Assembly: GCA_011009095.1 (NCBI GenBank)
Contig: VTPC01090433.1
Location: 166,561 to 230,560 of the forward strand
Direction of reading: 5' to 3'
Source of the DNA: Ignelater luminosus
Taxonomy: Eukaryota > Arthropoda > Insecta > Coleoptera > Elateridae
Length of the DNA stretch: 64,000 nucleotides
Below the pieces are notes generated by a model that did no database searches, was not told the DNA's origin, and was given only the letters and a program-made list of their open reading frames with translations. This document shows positions 1 to 13,849 of the stretch, one piece after another (within the stretch, counting starts at the first letter, position 1; each line of letters opens with the position of its first letter). The position numbers and the translations under genes are program-made.

Positions 1-847
1 TTTTTCTTTTCAAAAGATTTAATAAAGTTGGTTTTAATAGTAATTAGTCTTGAGTTTCCTTTATTTTGCATTATAATTAGATGGATTTTCGCCCGTCTAC
101 TAGATTGCCTGATAAACGGTTCGTCCCCAATAAAGTATCTAACTAGCACCCAGGGAAATTCAAATTACCAAAAACGGCGTTACAATGTCGATTTCTTTAT
201 TTTGGTATTTAAAAAAAAATTGGAATCAAGAACAAAAACGAAATTTTAGATTTGAAAAAACGTAACGATTGGTAAGAAAAACTTGATCGGGTTAAAAGAG
301 TCTGGATAGAGCACTGACTTAGTTTTACTGAAAAAAATTGATTCTAGCTCATGATTTTTATTTAACTCGTAATATATTACAATACAGCTCTGCTATGTAA
401 TATTTTTTTAAATTATCAAAACTTTAAACGCATTTGTTTTCGAGACAACTGCCATGTCTGTCTTTGTTTTCAAAACCAACAGTACCAAAGACAATGACCA
501 TTGCAGCTGATCGTTGATGTTTATTGAAGGATATCATTGTGTTATTAAAACGTCATTGACACCGCACTAATATAATGTTTATCTCGTTGAGTATAACATT
601 CTATGTTTGTAGAAGCGTTTGAGAATGAACCGATAAAATTGGTGTTAGCTCGTAAAACCACAAAAGAAAGTACGTGAGTTGTCGTTTCTTGGGGTTCTAG
701 AGTTATAAGTGTTCAAGGCGTATACAGCTGATCTACTCATGCAGTTTCTGAAGTCTCGATATTGAGGCTCATGTGTTAATAACCCTACATACTAAATTTG
801 ATAGGATATAATAGGATGTATAATAGACAACAAACAGAAGGAAACGT
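1..847. other. AT-rich sequence without recognisable gene
   Basis: I see no coding exon, repeat structure or RNA gene that I can support. The 73-codon open frame at 28-249 is low complexity and has no splice-compatible neighbours. This stretch is the 3' flank of the glycosyltransferase gene on the minus strand. Confidence 0.5.
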
Positions 848-853
848 TTTATT
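848..853 (-). terminator. candidate poly(A) signal of the UGT gene
   Basis: AATAAA on the minus strand, 56 bp past the UGT stop codon. It is the first canonical hexamer downstream. Inferred from motif and position only. Confidence 0.45.
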
Positions 854-908
854 ACCTAAAAGTAAATTTAATCGTGACCGCTCAAAACGCAAAACAGTAA
901 TTCTAATT

Positions 909-3071
909 TTATGATACTTTTAATTTGATATGTCTAGAATATTTCTGTCTCCCTTTAATACCTAGCAAGATTATTTTATATAAAACAAAAGTGACGATAA
1001 GGCACACTAACAAGATAAATCCAATAACATCTAGCAAGACATACTGATACCAAGGAATATTCAGCACTGGACTTCTTAAATGGCGGGCACCTTTGTGTCT
1101 AATGACATATTCTGTCCACCAAATTGCTTTTTCCAATCCTGTTAAAGGCATATCTAATGATAATGCTGACATTTCTTTTGCCTTTTCGCGATACCTAAAA
1201 AATATTTTTAGTTAATGTCGACATATTAATACCAATAATTTAGACTTACTTTGAATTTTCAGCAACCTCTACTATTGCTGCTTTTAGTTGCTGTTTAGTT
1301 AAAGTTTCAGGATTAACCACATGTGCTATTCCTAAATTAGCAATTTTCTCTGTAATTAAGAACTGATCTCCAAAAAATGGCATGCCTACTAAAGGAACTC
1401 CATAGTAGATTGCTTCTTCTGCAGATTGCTGACCTCCTTGTGTCACAAAGACCTTTATATTTGGATGACCTAAATATAAATATGTCATGTCGTCAGATTA
1501 GTAATACTCATAGCTGAATGAATCCTTTCAAACCTAAGATATCTTGCTGGGGTAGCCATGGCCTTATAATGACGTTTTTTGGCTGTCCTGGTAAATAATC
1601 ATCTTCCCATTTCCAAATAATCTTGTACGGTACTTCAGATAACGCCCCAATAATTTGTTCACGCAGGTGTTCTGATAGATTGGCACTTCTTACATTAGAC
1701 CCCAAACTAAAGTAAACAACGCCTTCTGTGGCAGTATCTAGTTCATTTTGTAAATCCTGAAATAACATTTTAAAAATTTACTTTTCTGCAACTATGTTAA
1801 CACTAATGTGGTTGCTATACTACAATGGCAGAATTAATTTCAATGTTAATAATTTGTAACCGATTTTACCAAAGATATACCTAAGTTAAGATATATTTAA
1901 CCCTGGTAATATCATACATTAATATAATTATACCTATAAGTATTCATTTACATAACAACAACAACAAAAACATTCAGCGATAGCGTATTCTAGTGCTTAA
2001 AAGAAACAAAAAAGTCTAATAAACATGTTAACCGGAGTCGAGTAGCGAGGTTTTCCTGACTCGAGTTGATGAGTTTTGTTCACATTTTGTAAGCGTTTTA
2101 GCCCAAAGATTTTAATTAAACAAGTGCCCATTTTATACCAGTAAGATTCTTTCAGAGATTTTAAGTCGACAAAACTTCAAACTGTTTTGATAGTACTTAC
2201 GATAAACTTATAAAAAGAAAAAATGGAAACAGAAAATCTTACCTACCTTTGGTAGAGGTTTCTTCTTTTTTATATGCATATTACTCAATTCAATAACAGC
2301 CGGCACATTAGGTTTTATAGAATGAAAAATTGAGTTTTCATTAATAAATAACATACTGACATTTCTTTCTATATCTCCTAAATAGGGTAGATCATCTCCT
2401 ATATACTTCTTGACGAGTTTATCATGATGTGGCAGGACATTATAATAATAATTGTATCTATACCATATGGTATACATTGTATTATAAACACGATCAAAAA
2501 AACTTAATTCTCCGGTGGATGGTAAAAAGAAATCTGAATGTAATAAAGGATGAGATGGATTTCCTACAGCATCGTGACCACCTAGTAATGCACCTAGGGA
2601 TGTCATTCCAATTAAAGGACACTGAAACCGTGCACTGAATGCATATACTGCTGGATTTAAAAATTCCACCATCACTAAATCGAAATGTTTATCTTTATCT
2701 TGAATTAAAGCTTGTACTTCAGGATGTTTTAGTTGTGCTTCTATTATATTCAGCATCAACGTAAATATAAAATCTACTACTCCATTTACAGGAACATCCT
2801 TTGTAATCGATTCTTGTAAATTACTCTCTATAAATATTTTGTATGAAAAACTTACGTCAATTTCGGTCAAGTTGACCAAAGATTTATCATTTAAAGGATT
2901 TGGTGTAATAACTGTAACTTCGTGTCCTCTTAATGAAAGTTCTTTCCAGATTGGTTGAAACACTATTTGATGACTTATTGAAGGTACAGGAAATATGCCT
3001 AAAATTTTGTAACTGTCCACAGAGTATAAACACAAGCGTATCACATTAAAAAACAATAAGAGTTTCAGCAT
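909..3071 (-). CDS. UDP-glycosyltransferase, four exons, 517 aa
   Basis: Exons on the minus strand are 3071-2247, 1756-1534, 1469-1250 and 1194-909. All introns are GT-AG and the phases agree (1554 nt). The product is a membrane-bound UDP-glycosyltransferase of the ER, which transfers sugar from a UDP-sugar (usually UDP-glucose in insects) to small lipophilic acceptors such as plant toxins, pigments and insecticides. Visible features are an N-terminal signal peptide (residues 1 to about 20), the SISHQ motif with the catalytic His at residue 34, FSLGS in exon 2, and the UGT signature from RPWLPQQDILG through FVTQGG to PFFGDQ (about 340-385). A C-terminal membrane segment (about 475-500) is followed by a lysine-rich cytosolic tail. 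The TQGG form of the usual THGG is, to my knowledge, common in insect UGTs. The length is normal. I chose ATG 3071 because the frame upstream of it offers only a non-ATG codon before the hydrophobic leader. The gene looks intact. The acceptor cannot be inferred. Confidence 0.93.
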
Positions 3072-4400
3072 TATTGTAATGTACACGTGTTTGCTTGCAA
3101 GGACATTAACTATATGTCGGTTTTTTGATAGTAGTTAGATTCGAACACAAATTTGTTTACAGAGGTTTATGATGATAATTGTTATCTAAGCTATAAACAT
3201 TAATTTTGGTACAAATTATGTAACTGACGAAAATTTATCTGTAATGCTGATGAAACAAAAAAAATTATTATTAGTATAGCAAAATGGCTTATGACCTCAG
3301 TATGGTTTTTCCGTCTTTTCCAGATAACAATCACGAAACTGTTTTATACAGATACTTAATTTTTTAATAACACTTTTATTTGATAAAATTAAGTATTTGG
3401 AGTTGGACTTGGCGCAGTCCACTTGAACATAGCTATCAAAATTACAATTAATAAGTAAGAGTAGATTTTCTGTTAATAGATAAATAAGATTACAACTTTC
3501 CCACTTATATCTACAACCTACCTGTAATTCATTATCTAAAAAGTTAACCTTTTGGTTGCAAATAATATTGGAAAAGCTCAGAGACATGATATTAACAAAA
3601 CGTGGTAGATTTAGATACAATCATTTAATTTTTGCGTCAGGCGATGAGACTTACCTCTCACTCAAAAGTTGCTGACACTTAAGATACTTTTTATAAGAGG
3701 ACCAAAGTTTTCTTTTTTCTTTGCAAGGACTTCTAAGATATGTCACTTTTAAAAATATGTTCAATCTGTTAACAATATCACTTTCAAGATTCATTTTTAG
3801 CCGTCTTATTGGTCTTATTATACTATTTTGTGAGTGGAATTCTGTACGTCTTCGCGCCCCCAATCATTCGTTGTTTTTGATTTCATTGAACAATCTCCTA
3901 ATACTAGATCGCATTCGAAATAGTACCTGCTCCATGTCACCTTGGAGTCCTAGGTAGGGTTACCATCCGTACACTTTATAGAGTACAGGAATTCTTTTTA
4001 ACGTTCAGAACATATGTATTCTTCCTTTTCTCTAACAATCTAAAAATCTACTCTTTCTTGGCCATTATTTGTTAGACAGCATAAGTCGTGTTCATCTCCG
4101 AATACACCAAACGTACCGAAAAATCTTTTGTTTCAGTCACACAATTTAATTTTTCAAAAGAACAGAAAAAGACAAACAAAAAAACGGTGCTTTTGAAGCA
4201 TTTAGAACAAACAATTGTGTAATTATGATTTAACTTTCAATAAAACGAGTTCTGCATTGCCACAGTGTAATGAATTTTTGTGAGCATTCTTTGCAATTTC
4301 AAGCTTTATGTATATCATACAGTGTGTTTTAGCCTTTTAGCATTAAGAACATTGGAATTTTAAGATGGCATGGAAAAGATTTATTAGGATCAAAACTTGC
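3072..4400. other. upstream flank of UGT, no gene recognised
   Basis: Presumed promoter side of the UGT gene. Overlapping short frames at 3297-3960 on both strands match no family I recognise. The minus frame at 3651-3863 is basic and might be a retrotransposon scrap, but I cannot support that. Confidence 0.4.
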
Positions 4401-4404
4401 TTAC

Positions 4405-4590
4405 ACCAACTATAGGCATTAAGAGTAGGTAGTGTAGATAAATGACATTTCAGAAAACAAAACAATAATCTTTTAATAAATTTATTTTTTAACATTTTCA
4501 CTATACGTTTCTTTTAACATTTATTGAAAAACTTGTTTTGTTTTCTAAGATGTTAATATTTATCTACATTGCTCTTATGCCCATTAATAT
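4405..4590. repeat. hairpin MITE-like repeat, about 180 bp
   Basis: An imperfect inverted repeat. GTGTAGATAAATGACATTTC near 4431 pairs with the complement of the sequence ending at TTTATCTACATTGCTC near 4575, and the AAAACAAAACAA blocks also pair. Outer sequences (TAGGCATTAAGAG against the complement of CTCTTATGCCCA) extend the stem. No transposase and no clear target duplication. Confidence 0.6.
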
Positions 4591-5252
4591 GAACTAAAAT
4601 AATTGAAATCACGTTCGCTTATTCAATCAGGGCGCTTACTTTTGACAGAGATGAAGTATCTAGATTATCATTTGTGTGACAAGAACAAAAGACGATCCCG
4701 AATACTCAGATATTGTATACAGTCACTGTAATATTGTATAGTATACCATATAACCATTTATACGTAGTCGTCGTGGCGTTCACGATTTTCATGAATCAAC
4801 AAATGCCATTAGATTTTGTAAATATGGTAGAAATACTAGTGAACAGTGGTTCAAACATTGTTGCCAAAGTTAGCTATAAATCTCCAGATCCAATGACTAT
4901 AATCTTTAGGCTGTTTTTGACGACGTGATTCACTGAAGTGTTATTTTTTTAATTTCCAATAGATGTCGTCCACTTCGTGCAAGTGAATATGCTGGGCTCC
5001 ATGCTACAGTAAGCACGCCTTGATTTAGTGCAAATGCTCAGTTCACGAACTAAACTCAAGTAGCTTGTTTCTATATCTTCAGTTTGAGCACAAGTACAAG
5101 TTTGTATTTTCTTCAGCAATAAAACATTAAAACATGTTTAAGTGAAGTTCAAGTTCGAGCTTGGCTCAAGTACTAACTTAAGTAGGGGCATTAATTCCTG
5201 TAGTTGACGTAAGAAGACTCGGATTCTAATAATCTTTTCCCATGCCATCAGT

Positions 5253-5504
5253 CAAGGTTGGCTGGACACTTTACGGTGCTCAGGGCAACATTTTGCGGGG
5301 CCTTTAAAACAAAAAAAAGAAACACATTGCTTTTTCAGACAGCATAATTCGCTTATTTTAAAAATTTAGTAAAAATTAGAAATTTTATTTATTCTGAACA
5401 TATCCATACAAAGAATTAATTCTTTTTCTCTTAAGGCGTGGGGCCCCAGTAAGGGCGAGGCCCTGGGCGGTTGCCCCGCAAACCCGGCTCTTCAGCCGGC
5501 CCTG
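5253..5504. mobile_element. hAT-type MITE, 252 bp, with 8-bp target duplication
   Basis: Terminal inverted repeats CAAGGTTGGCTG (left) and CAGCCGGCCCTG (right) are flanked by a perfect 8-bp direct repeat CCATCAGT (5245-5252 and 5505-5512). An 8-bp duplication with CA-starting ends is diagnostic of hAT elements. It is GC-rich at both ends (GGGGCC, GCCCCGCAAACCCGG) in an AT-rich setting and encodes nothing. Confidence 0.85.
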
Positions 5505-5512
5505 CCATCAGT

Positions 5513-6980
5513 GCACTGGTTTAACAACTAATTACACTCCCCTCCCACTCAGGCTTCAAATCAGATTTGTCATTTATATCGTGTGAAGGTCCTTTTTCTT
5601 GGGCTCCCCGTATTGCATTGGCTGCAAAGGTGGCCGTTACACCATTACATATCATGTTAAGATTCCTATGCTCTTAGTAACCAAAACTACTTTGTATATG
5701 AATGATATTTATGTTATTATAGTAGTATACCTTATTTTATGTATACTCTTTTGTCACTTAGCTTACGGATCTGCAGGGACGTAGCCGAAAGCAAAAACCT
5801 GGGAGGGTAAATTTCTCGTAAGGTGAATGAAATGCAGAGATATGTTTTATCACTCCTTTCTTATTATATTAGAGAGGGCATTGCCCGCTCTATCCGCCCT
5901 CTGAGTTTTTGTTCTAGTAGATTAATTAGCTTCAATGATAGTTGCAATAGTTATATGGAAGTTTTTATTCTACTAATTTCTCATTTTAGTCATTGACATA
6001 AAAACTGTTATGTTAATGATTCTAGCAGGACAGTTTCAAATGTAACCTCCAGGTGTACTTATAGATTTTATTTGGCCATCCTTAAATTTCTGTACAACAC
6101 TAATAAAGGTCTGTTAATCTAATTTAATATGAAACCGATTAATCGAATTTGTGCATATATTTACGATTAGGAAATAATGGTTCATCTACTTCACTTATTA
6201 GTTACTATCAATAAATAGATACTTACCAGACCACGTTTGTTACTTTTTTTTGAAGACCTGTATATTTTTTGTAATTTTTATCCATATAATGATACAAGTT
6301 TATTTAAGTTGCCTTTGCCACATTACTTATCTTTAGGTTTGGCTGATTGTGCTTTCTTACAGGTTTCCTCGACTTCTATCTTTTATTATCAATCTTCTTT
6401 GGTTTGACTTTAGATTACCCTTGATAAGATTGTAACATAAAGGCAATGGACGGAACTCTCCTACTTGTCTGCTATCTGCTAATTATTTTGGTACAAGCAT
6501 CAAAGAATGACCTTCTCAAGATTTTGTTGTGGCCGGGTATCAAAAGATTTCTAGTTTTGGTAGATGGAAGCAGGATACCTCCTACGCCAATATCATCTTA
6601 CGTTTTTACTTAGTACCTATTCTAGTGTTTTGATCTGAGAAGGTGGCGTGTTCATCCTAAAGCACAAATCTTGTTTCCTTTGGCTCGTAACTGGCATTTT
6701 TTTCTCTTTGAATGTGCTGTTAACAATTTATTGAATATTTCAGTTTGAGTGCTCAAAAGAAAATAGAGGAACACTTTTTCATTACACTGTAATTTTTTTT
6801 ATAAGGAAAAATTTACCGATATAATATACCCATTTCAAAGGCTCTGATATAGCATTAAAATAATCGATGAAAGCTATTTCATAAGTTGCAATAGTTACAT
6901 GAATAAAAGACATTTGCTACCAAAAACAAAGTGATATCAAATTTGTTACATTTTTGTTTTTAAAACGTAGCATGCTTTGA
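5513..6980. other. intergenic sequence, nothing recognised
   Basis: No supported gene. Open frames are short, with no splice-compatible neighbours or family motifs. Confidence 0.45.
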
Positions 6981-6984
6981 AACA

Positions 6985-7180
6985 ATGGAAGCTTATTGTA
7001 AATGTCAAAATTTAGTTATTATAACTAAAATGGTGGTGGTTCGTGCTGTTGCTTTAATTGAAAATGGAACCAGTATTAGAGAAGTAGCAAAATTTGTATG
7101 TGTAAGTTCTTCCGTCATCCAACGTGTTTGGAATCGATTTCAGGAAACGAGTCTATACGGGGTGGCTGAAAAATCGTTCA
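6985..7180 (+). pseudogene. Tc1-like transposase N-terminal helix-turn-helix fragment
   Basis: The ATG-led frame of 68 codons carries a pattern typical of the first HTH of Tc1/IS630-type transposases. RAVALIENGTSIREVAKFV is followed by VSSSVIQRVWNRFQET, the recognition helix and the conserved RFQET-like end. Similarity stops just after this point, so no catalytic domain follows and the piece is a fossil. The family assignment rests on the HTH pattern alone. Confidence 0.6.
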
Positions 7181-7199
7181 CCAGCCTATAACTATTTTA

Positions 7200-9249
<2,050 letters not shown>

Positions 9250-10910
9250 ATTTGAATTTGTATGTGTCTTTTAAAGTTCCATGGCTTGTTCCACATTCAT
9301 ATTAAAGGAATTATACATTATAATTTGATTTAACTAATTGCCTATATTCATCGTCATTTAAGGTAACCAATGAACATGTATTTAATTGCATACGCTCTTG
9401 ACTGCTTAGTTTATCAGCATTGACTGTTAATTTTATGAGATTGAACAATGTTAACTTGGTAGGTGTTTGTTGGTTACTTGAAAACAATATTTAAAAACAA
9501 TTCAAGATATTATAGAATAGAATTACGTTAATACATGTTTAAAGTGTAGATAAGCTGTGCAGATTATAATTTATTTTTTCAAAATTTGGGTATTGTGTTA
9601 GACAAATGTACATTAAAAAAAAAAGGATCTGTAGTGCTATCGTAATTATATTGTTCATTGTTGTTATTAATTATAAGCTATTTTCAAATTTAACTTGTGA
9701 AGATTATCACAATATTAAGTAATTTGCTGTGTTTAGTGAACTTTTTTTTTTTAATACAAAAAAATTTTAAAACCAAGAACTGTTATTTCTTCTTTTCCTT
9801 TGAAAATACTGTACGATTGAAAAAAACAAAATCAAAGTAGGTCACGACCCAGTACCATGCAACAACGCTGCTAAAAGTACATAGATAGCGGTTGACAATT
9901 GAATCGTTGGATTAAACCAGTACTCAAGTTCAATTTGACATTTCAAAATGTCAATTATAAATTAAAATTTGAATAAAACAATAAATCTTTGTGAAGAACA
10001 CTGATACATTGTACAAGTCATGGTTCGCTTCGACTTCATTTTTTCTCAATCGCACAGTATTTAAGTAAGTAGTTAAGATGATTTAAAGAATGCAAAAATA
10101 AATTAATTTTTTGTCATTCATTTTGATGAAAAAAATTACACAAGTAAAATTCAAAACTACAGTTACTATGTGCACAATATACAACAACTAGATGGCACAC
10201 CAACCAACTGTATGAGGAACAAACAGACAAAATTTCTGGTCAACAAATAACAGTGGTGGCTGACTTCTGTTGGTTGTGGTCCATGTTGGTGATAGTAGTT
10301 GTGAATACTTGAATTAGAAACACACTACTAGACTATATTTTATCAATTGGTTCCCTGCCACCGGCCACCTGCATAGTGTGAATCCACCTTAAATGATTCT
10401 GTATCAATGCAAGGGATTTTTACTCGGTTGTAAAATCAAATAAATGTCGGAAATGATTTTCAGGAAAATTGTTCCCACATGTTCTAAGCCTCCTTTTATG
10501 CATGCACTTCTTGAGATCAAATCACGATATATATCATATGATTTTAAAGTGCAGAAATTGTACTACGTTGTATTGTTGAAGTGTTAATAACTTCAGTGAT
10601 TCCTAAACAGTCATACAGTGGCTTACAACAAATTAATTGCCTTTTACATCTTGTCTTTGAATTACCTAACTATTGTCACAACATGAAATTGAATGTTTAC
10701 ACAAATGCATTCATATACAGGGCGTAGAATTGGTTCATGCACTATATGGATTTCTAACGACCAATTATTTTAGAGAAGAAAGTAAACAGGATTTTTGTAG
10801 AAAAAAAATACTGCACCTGTTACATGTCAATGTCGTTACTTTTTATTTACCATTTCTAAAACAGAAAATTAGAATGTAATCAGATATGCATTGGAATTAG
10901 TTTAACAAAA
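9250..10910. other. 3' flank of Elongin C, no further gene
   Basis: Contains ATTAAA at about 9301 and AATAAA at 9972 as possible poly(A) signals. A weak imperfect inverted repeat (CCAACCAAC against GTTGGTTG) lies around 10190-10305. No coding exon is recognised. Confidence 0.45.
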
Positions 10911-10914
10911 CTTG

Positions 10915-11065
10915 CTCATGTCCAGGAGCAAAATAAACATGGCAATGTTATATCAACAAAAAAGTTCATGATTGGTTGACATGTGACAATTGTTTGCCTG
11001 TTAACCAATCAAGGACTTTTTCTTTGACACAGCATTGCTTATTTTGTGATGCGAACAACAGCATT
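10915..11065. repeat. hairpin MITE-like repeat, about 150 bp
   Basis: Two arms pair across a centre near 10990: AAAATAAACATGGC...CATGATTGGTTGACA against the complement of GTTAACCAATCAAGGA...GCATTGCTTATTTT. Palindromic, non-coding, no flanking duplication identified. Confidence 0.55.
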
Positions 11066-11723
11066 GTCAGAAGTGTCGACAGTGTTTGACTGCTTCAAGG
11101 CAGAAAGAGGTTAAGATTTATGTAATTTTGAAAAAATTTCTGTTTGCATTTTACAACCTTGTACAAGATATTTCTGAAATATCTTTGGCAATCAGAACTA
11201 ATTAGCCAAAATGGACCAAATGTTATAACATGCTTTCGTTTGTAAATTCTAATAGTTTTTTAAAACAAAGAGACTGTCGTGGCTTACATTCATTAATTCA
11301 TTCTGAATGCTCAGGATCATCTTTTGTTCCTTGTTACACAAATAATGATAATTCAGATACTTCATCTTTGTTAATAATAGATTTACAATAATTAATAAAC
11401 AAACATGCCCTAAACTTTAAAACTACATAACCTCAAATTATAAAGTTTGAACCCGAGTCCAATAACTTTATTGCATAGTAAAATTGTGAACAGCATATAA
11501 TATGTTGATTTGCCAGCTTTCAAAAAAACTAGGTTGCATACAGTTGGTGACGCTGCTTATTACCATCATATTAAAGAATTTTGTTTCTGTGATGGTAACA
11601 ACATTAATCTTCCATTCTGCAATTTTTGTCAAAATCATTGAGCAGTTGACCCATGAAAAGATCATACTTTACAAACAGCAGTAGCCAATGACCTAATTTA
11701 GGAAATGCTGTGAACACTTTATT

Positions 11724-13842
11724 GGGGGTTGCGGGCATCTCCCAGCGGCCTTTCCCCGGCATGGACTTTTCCCGGCACGGATCTCTCACGACGTGGATTT
11801 TTCCCGGTATACACGTAAAATTGGGTTTTTGACTATGCTTAGCCCACAATATCATGTAGTAACACAATATTGAGCTGGTTATAACCAGTCATCAGTGAGA
11901 GAGCTTTACTCTCGGACCTCCCCTCCCACCCTAAAACTCAGTCAAACATATAAAATAAAAATAAATTACAATATAGTACATAAATTTTTAGAGGTTTTCG
12001 ATTATAATTTTAACCTCTAACCTAACCACTAATCTAACTCATATACTTATAATGGGATATACGGAACATGCCCGGGGCTGGGCAAAATACCTTGTATTAT
12101 GTATTTGAAATACAAAATACTTTTGGGTAATGTATTTAAAATACAAATACAAAATACCCTGTCAAAATTATATGTATTTAAAATACAAGATACAAAATAT
12201 AAAGAAAAAAATGGTATATACCATGGGATTAAGATGATTCTTTTAATTCTGAAGGTGAATGTGAATCACACAAAGGATTAAGAGCAGTGGAGAAGGAGAC
12301 GCAGGAGAACAGCATTCCCCTACTTATCAATAAATACTAAACATTCTTTAAAAAATCTAATTTATTTTATATAAAAAATGTGTAATCTGACAATCAGCAT
12401 TCCCCCACTATTTTTTCTAGTTATACATACACTTATTAAGAGACACCTTAGTCCTATGGTATGTACACTATTCTTTAGTTGGAATTGTCAAGTTATACAG
12501 AAACAAACCAATCAAGTGTCTGTGTTCAATTCGAAATTTAGTAAAGCTCTGATTTCCTTTGAAAAATACTAAGGTTTCTAAACATTTTATCGGACGAGTG
12601 AAAGAACGACTTTATCTTCGATTCATTTACAATTACATGTAACTGCTTTCTTCTAGTATACTCTAGTTGCAAAAAATTTAAGAAATAGTTTAAAATTTGT
12701 ATTTGAAATACAAAATACCTCTTTCCAAATGAGCATTTAAAATACAAAATACAAACTATCTCTTTAAAACATGAGTATTTAAAATACAAAATACGTGTCA
12801 AAAATGTATTTCAAATACTGCCCAGCCCTGAACATGCCAATACAATTTCAATAAGAGCAAGTAGTCCTAAAAAATGCGACAAGTATATTTCCATCCTATT
12901 TATTTAGATACCCCTTTCTTTCTAACAAGGTGCATAGAATATCCGGATTATCTGGCGGAGATTTTAAATTTAGGTGATTGGAAAGCCTAACCTAACATAG
13001 TAGATGATTTGGTTCTTTTGTGTAGCTATTATTGTGATTATTGTAGTGTCGAATACAGAAAACAGCATAAGTTCTCTTTTGAAAGCCATCTTTTTTTTTT
13101 TAACAAAAAGTCGTAAAAAAAGTAACACTTTTAAAATCAAAAGAAACTAATTGTGAATTTTGAAGTTCTTTGTGATCAAATTTCGAGTTACAAGATCAGT
13201 ATGAAAAAAATTATATGTACAACATGTATGAAAGCATTTTTATTTCACTGTTTGATTGGTACCTACTTTTGTTACTTGTACAAATAACTGTTATGTAATC
13301 TCTTATATTTAATTTTTAAGAAGTTAAGATTTGAACCGAGGCCAAATATTCTTTATGTCAATTAACTTGGGAATTAAATATCGAACCTGGCAATCTTCAA
13401 TGATAACAACAAACATGCGACACTTTTTAATTCGTGATACATATGAGCAAAGCATATAAGTGTAAAAACCGTCAAAACATAAACAAACACGCGAAAGCGA
13501 ACGGAAGTCACGTATTAACGCATGCGCATTGAAGGTCACACTTTGTACACGGTTAGACAGAAAGGTATCGTTTTATCTCACTCTAATCGAGGACCATCAA
13601 CACACTCTTCTACCTTCCGTACACCCCATTATAAGTATATGCTTTAATTTCTAACCTAACCTCTAACCTAACCCTTAACCAAGCATCTACCAAGCTCTCT
13701 CGCTGATAACTGGTTATAACCAGCGCAATATTATGTTACTACATGATATTGTGGACTAAGCATAGTCGAAACCCCAATTCTACGTGTAGGCCAGAAGAAA
13801 TCCATGCCGGAAAAAGGATGCCGGGAGCTGCCCGGTTCCCCT
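11724..13842. mobile_element. 2.1-kb element with long (>200 bp) inverted repeats
   Basis: The left arm (about 11724-12070) and right arm (about 13600-13842) are inverted copies. Shared blocks in order inward are GCGGGCATCTCCCAGC/CCGGGCAGCTCCCGGC, GGCATGGA, ACACGTA(A/G)AATTGGG, GACTATGCTTAG, CCACAATATCATGTAGTAAC, CTGGTTATAACCAGT, GAGAGAGCTT and CATATACTTATAATGGG. The outer ends are GC-rich. Candidate flanks TTTATT and TTAATT are only a near match, so no target duplication is established. The core encodes no transposase and holds a nested hAT MITE. Superfamily unknown. Confidence 0.75.
12073..12830. mobile_element. nested hAT-type MITE, 758 bp, with 8-bp target duplication
   Basis: Ends CGGGGCTGGGCA and TGCCCAGCCCTG are inverted repeats (the left one has A to G at position 2). 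They are flanked by the perfect 8-bp repeat AACATGCC (12065-12072 and 12831-12838). Both subterminal zones carry many copies of GTATTTGAAATACAAAATAC-like units, as expected for transposase binding sites. No transposase is encoded. It sits inside the long-inverted-repeat element at 11724-13842, so it is the younger of the two. Confidence 0.85.
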
Positions 13843-13849
13843 TAATTGG

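Noticed and set aside
3297..3960. Retrotransposon ORF fragments upstream of UGT
   Set aside because: The basic stretch resembles LINE sequence only vaguely; no reverse transcriptase or endonuclease motif is visible.
12000..13690. Telomere-like repeats (CCTAACC runs near 12010 and 13655)
   Set aside because: Only a few irregular units, mixed with CTCTAACC, and located within the long-inverted-repeat element, so not an interstitial telomere array.
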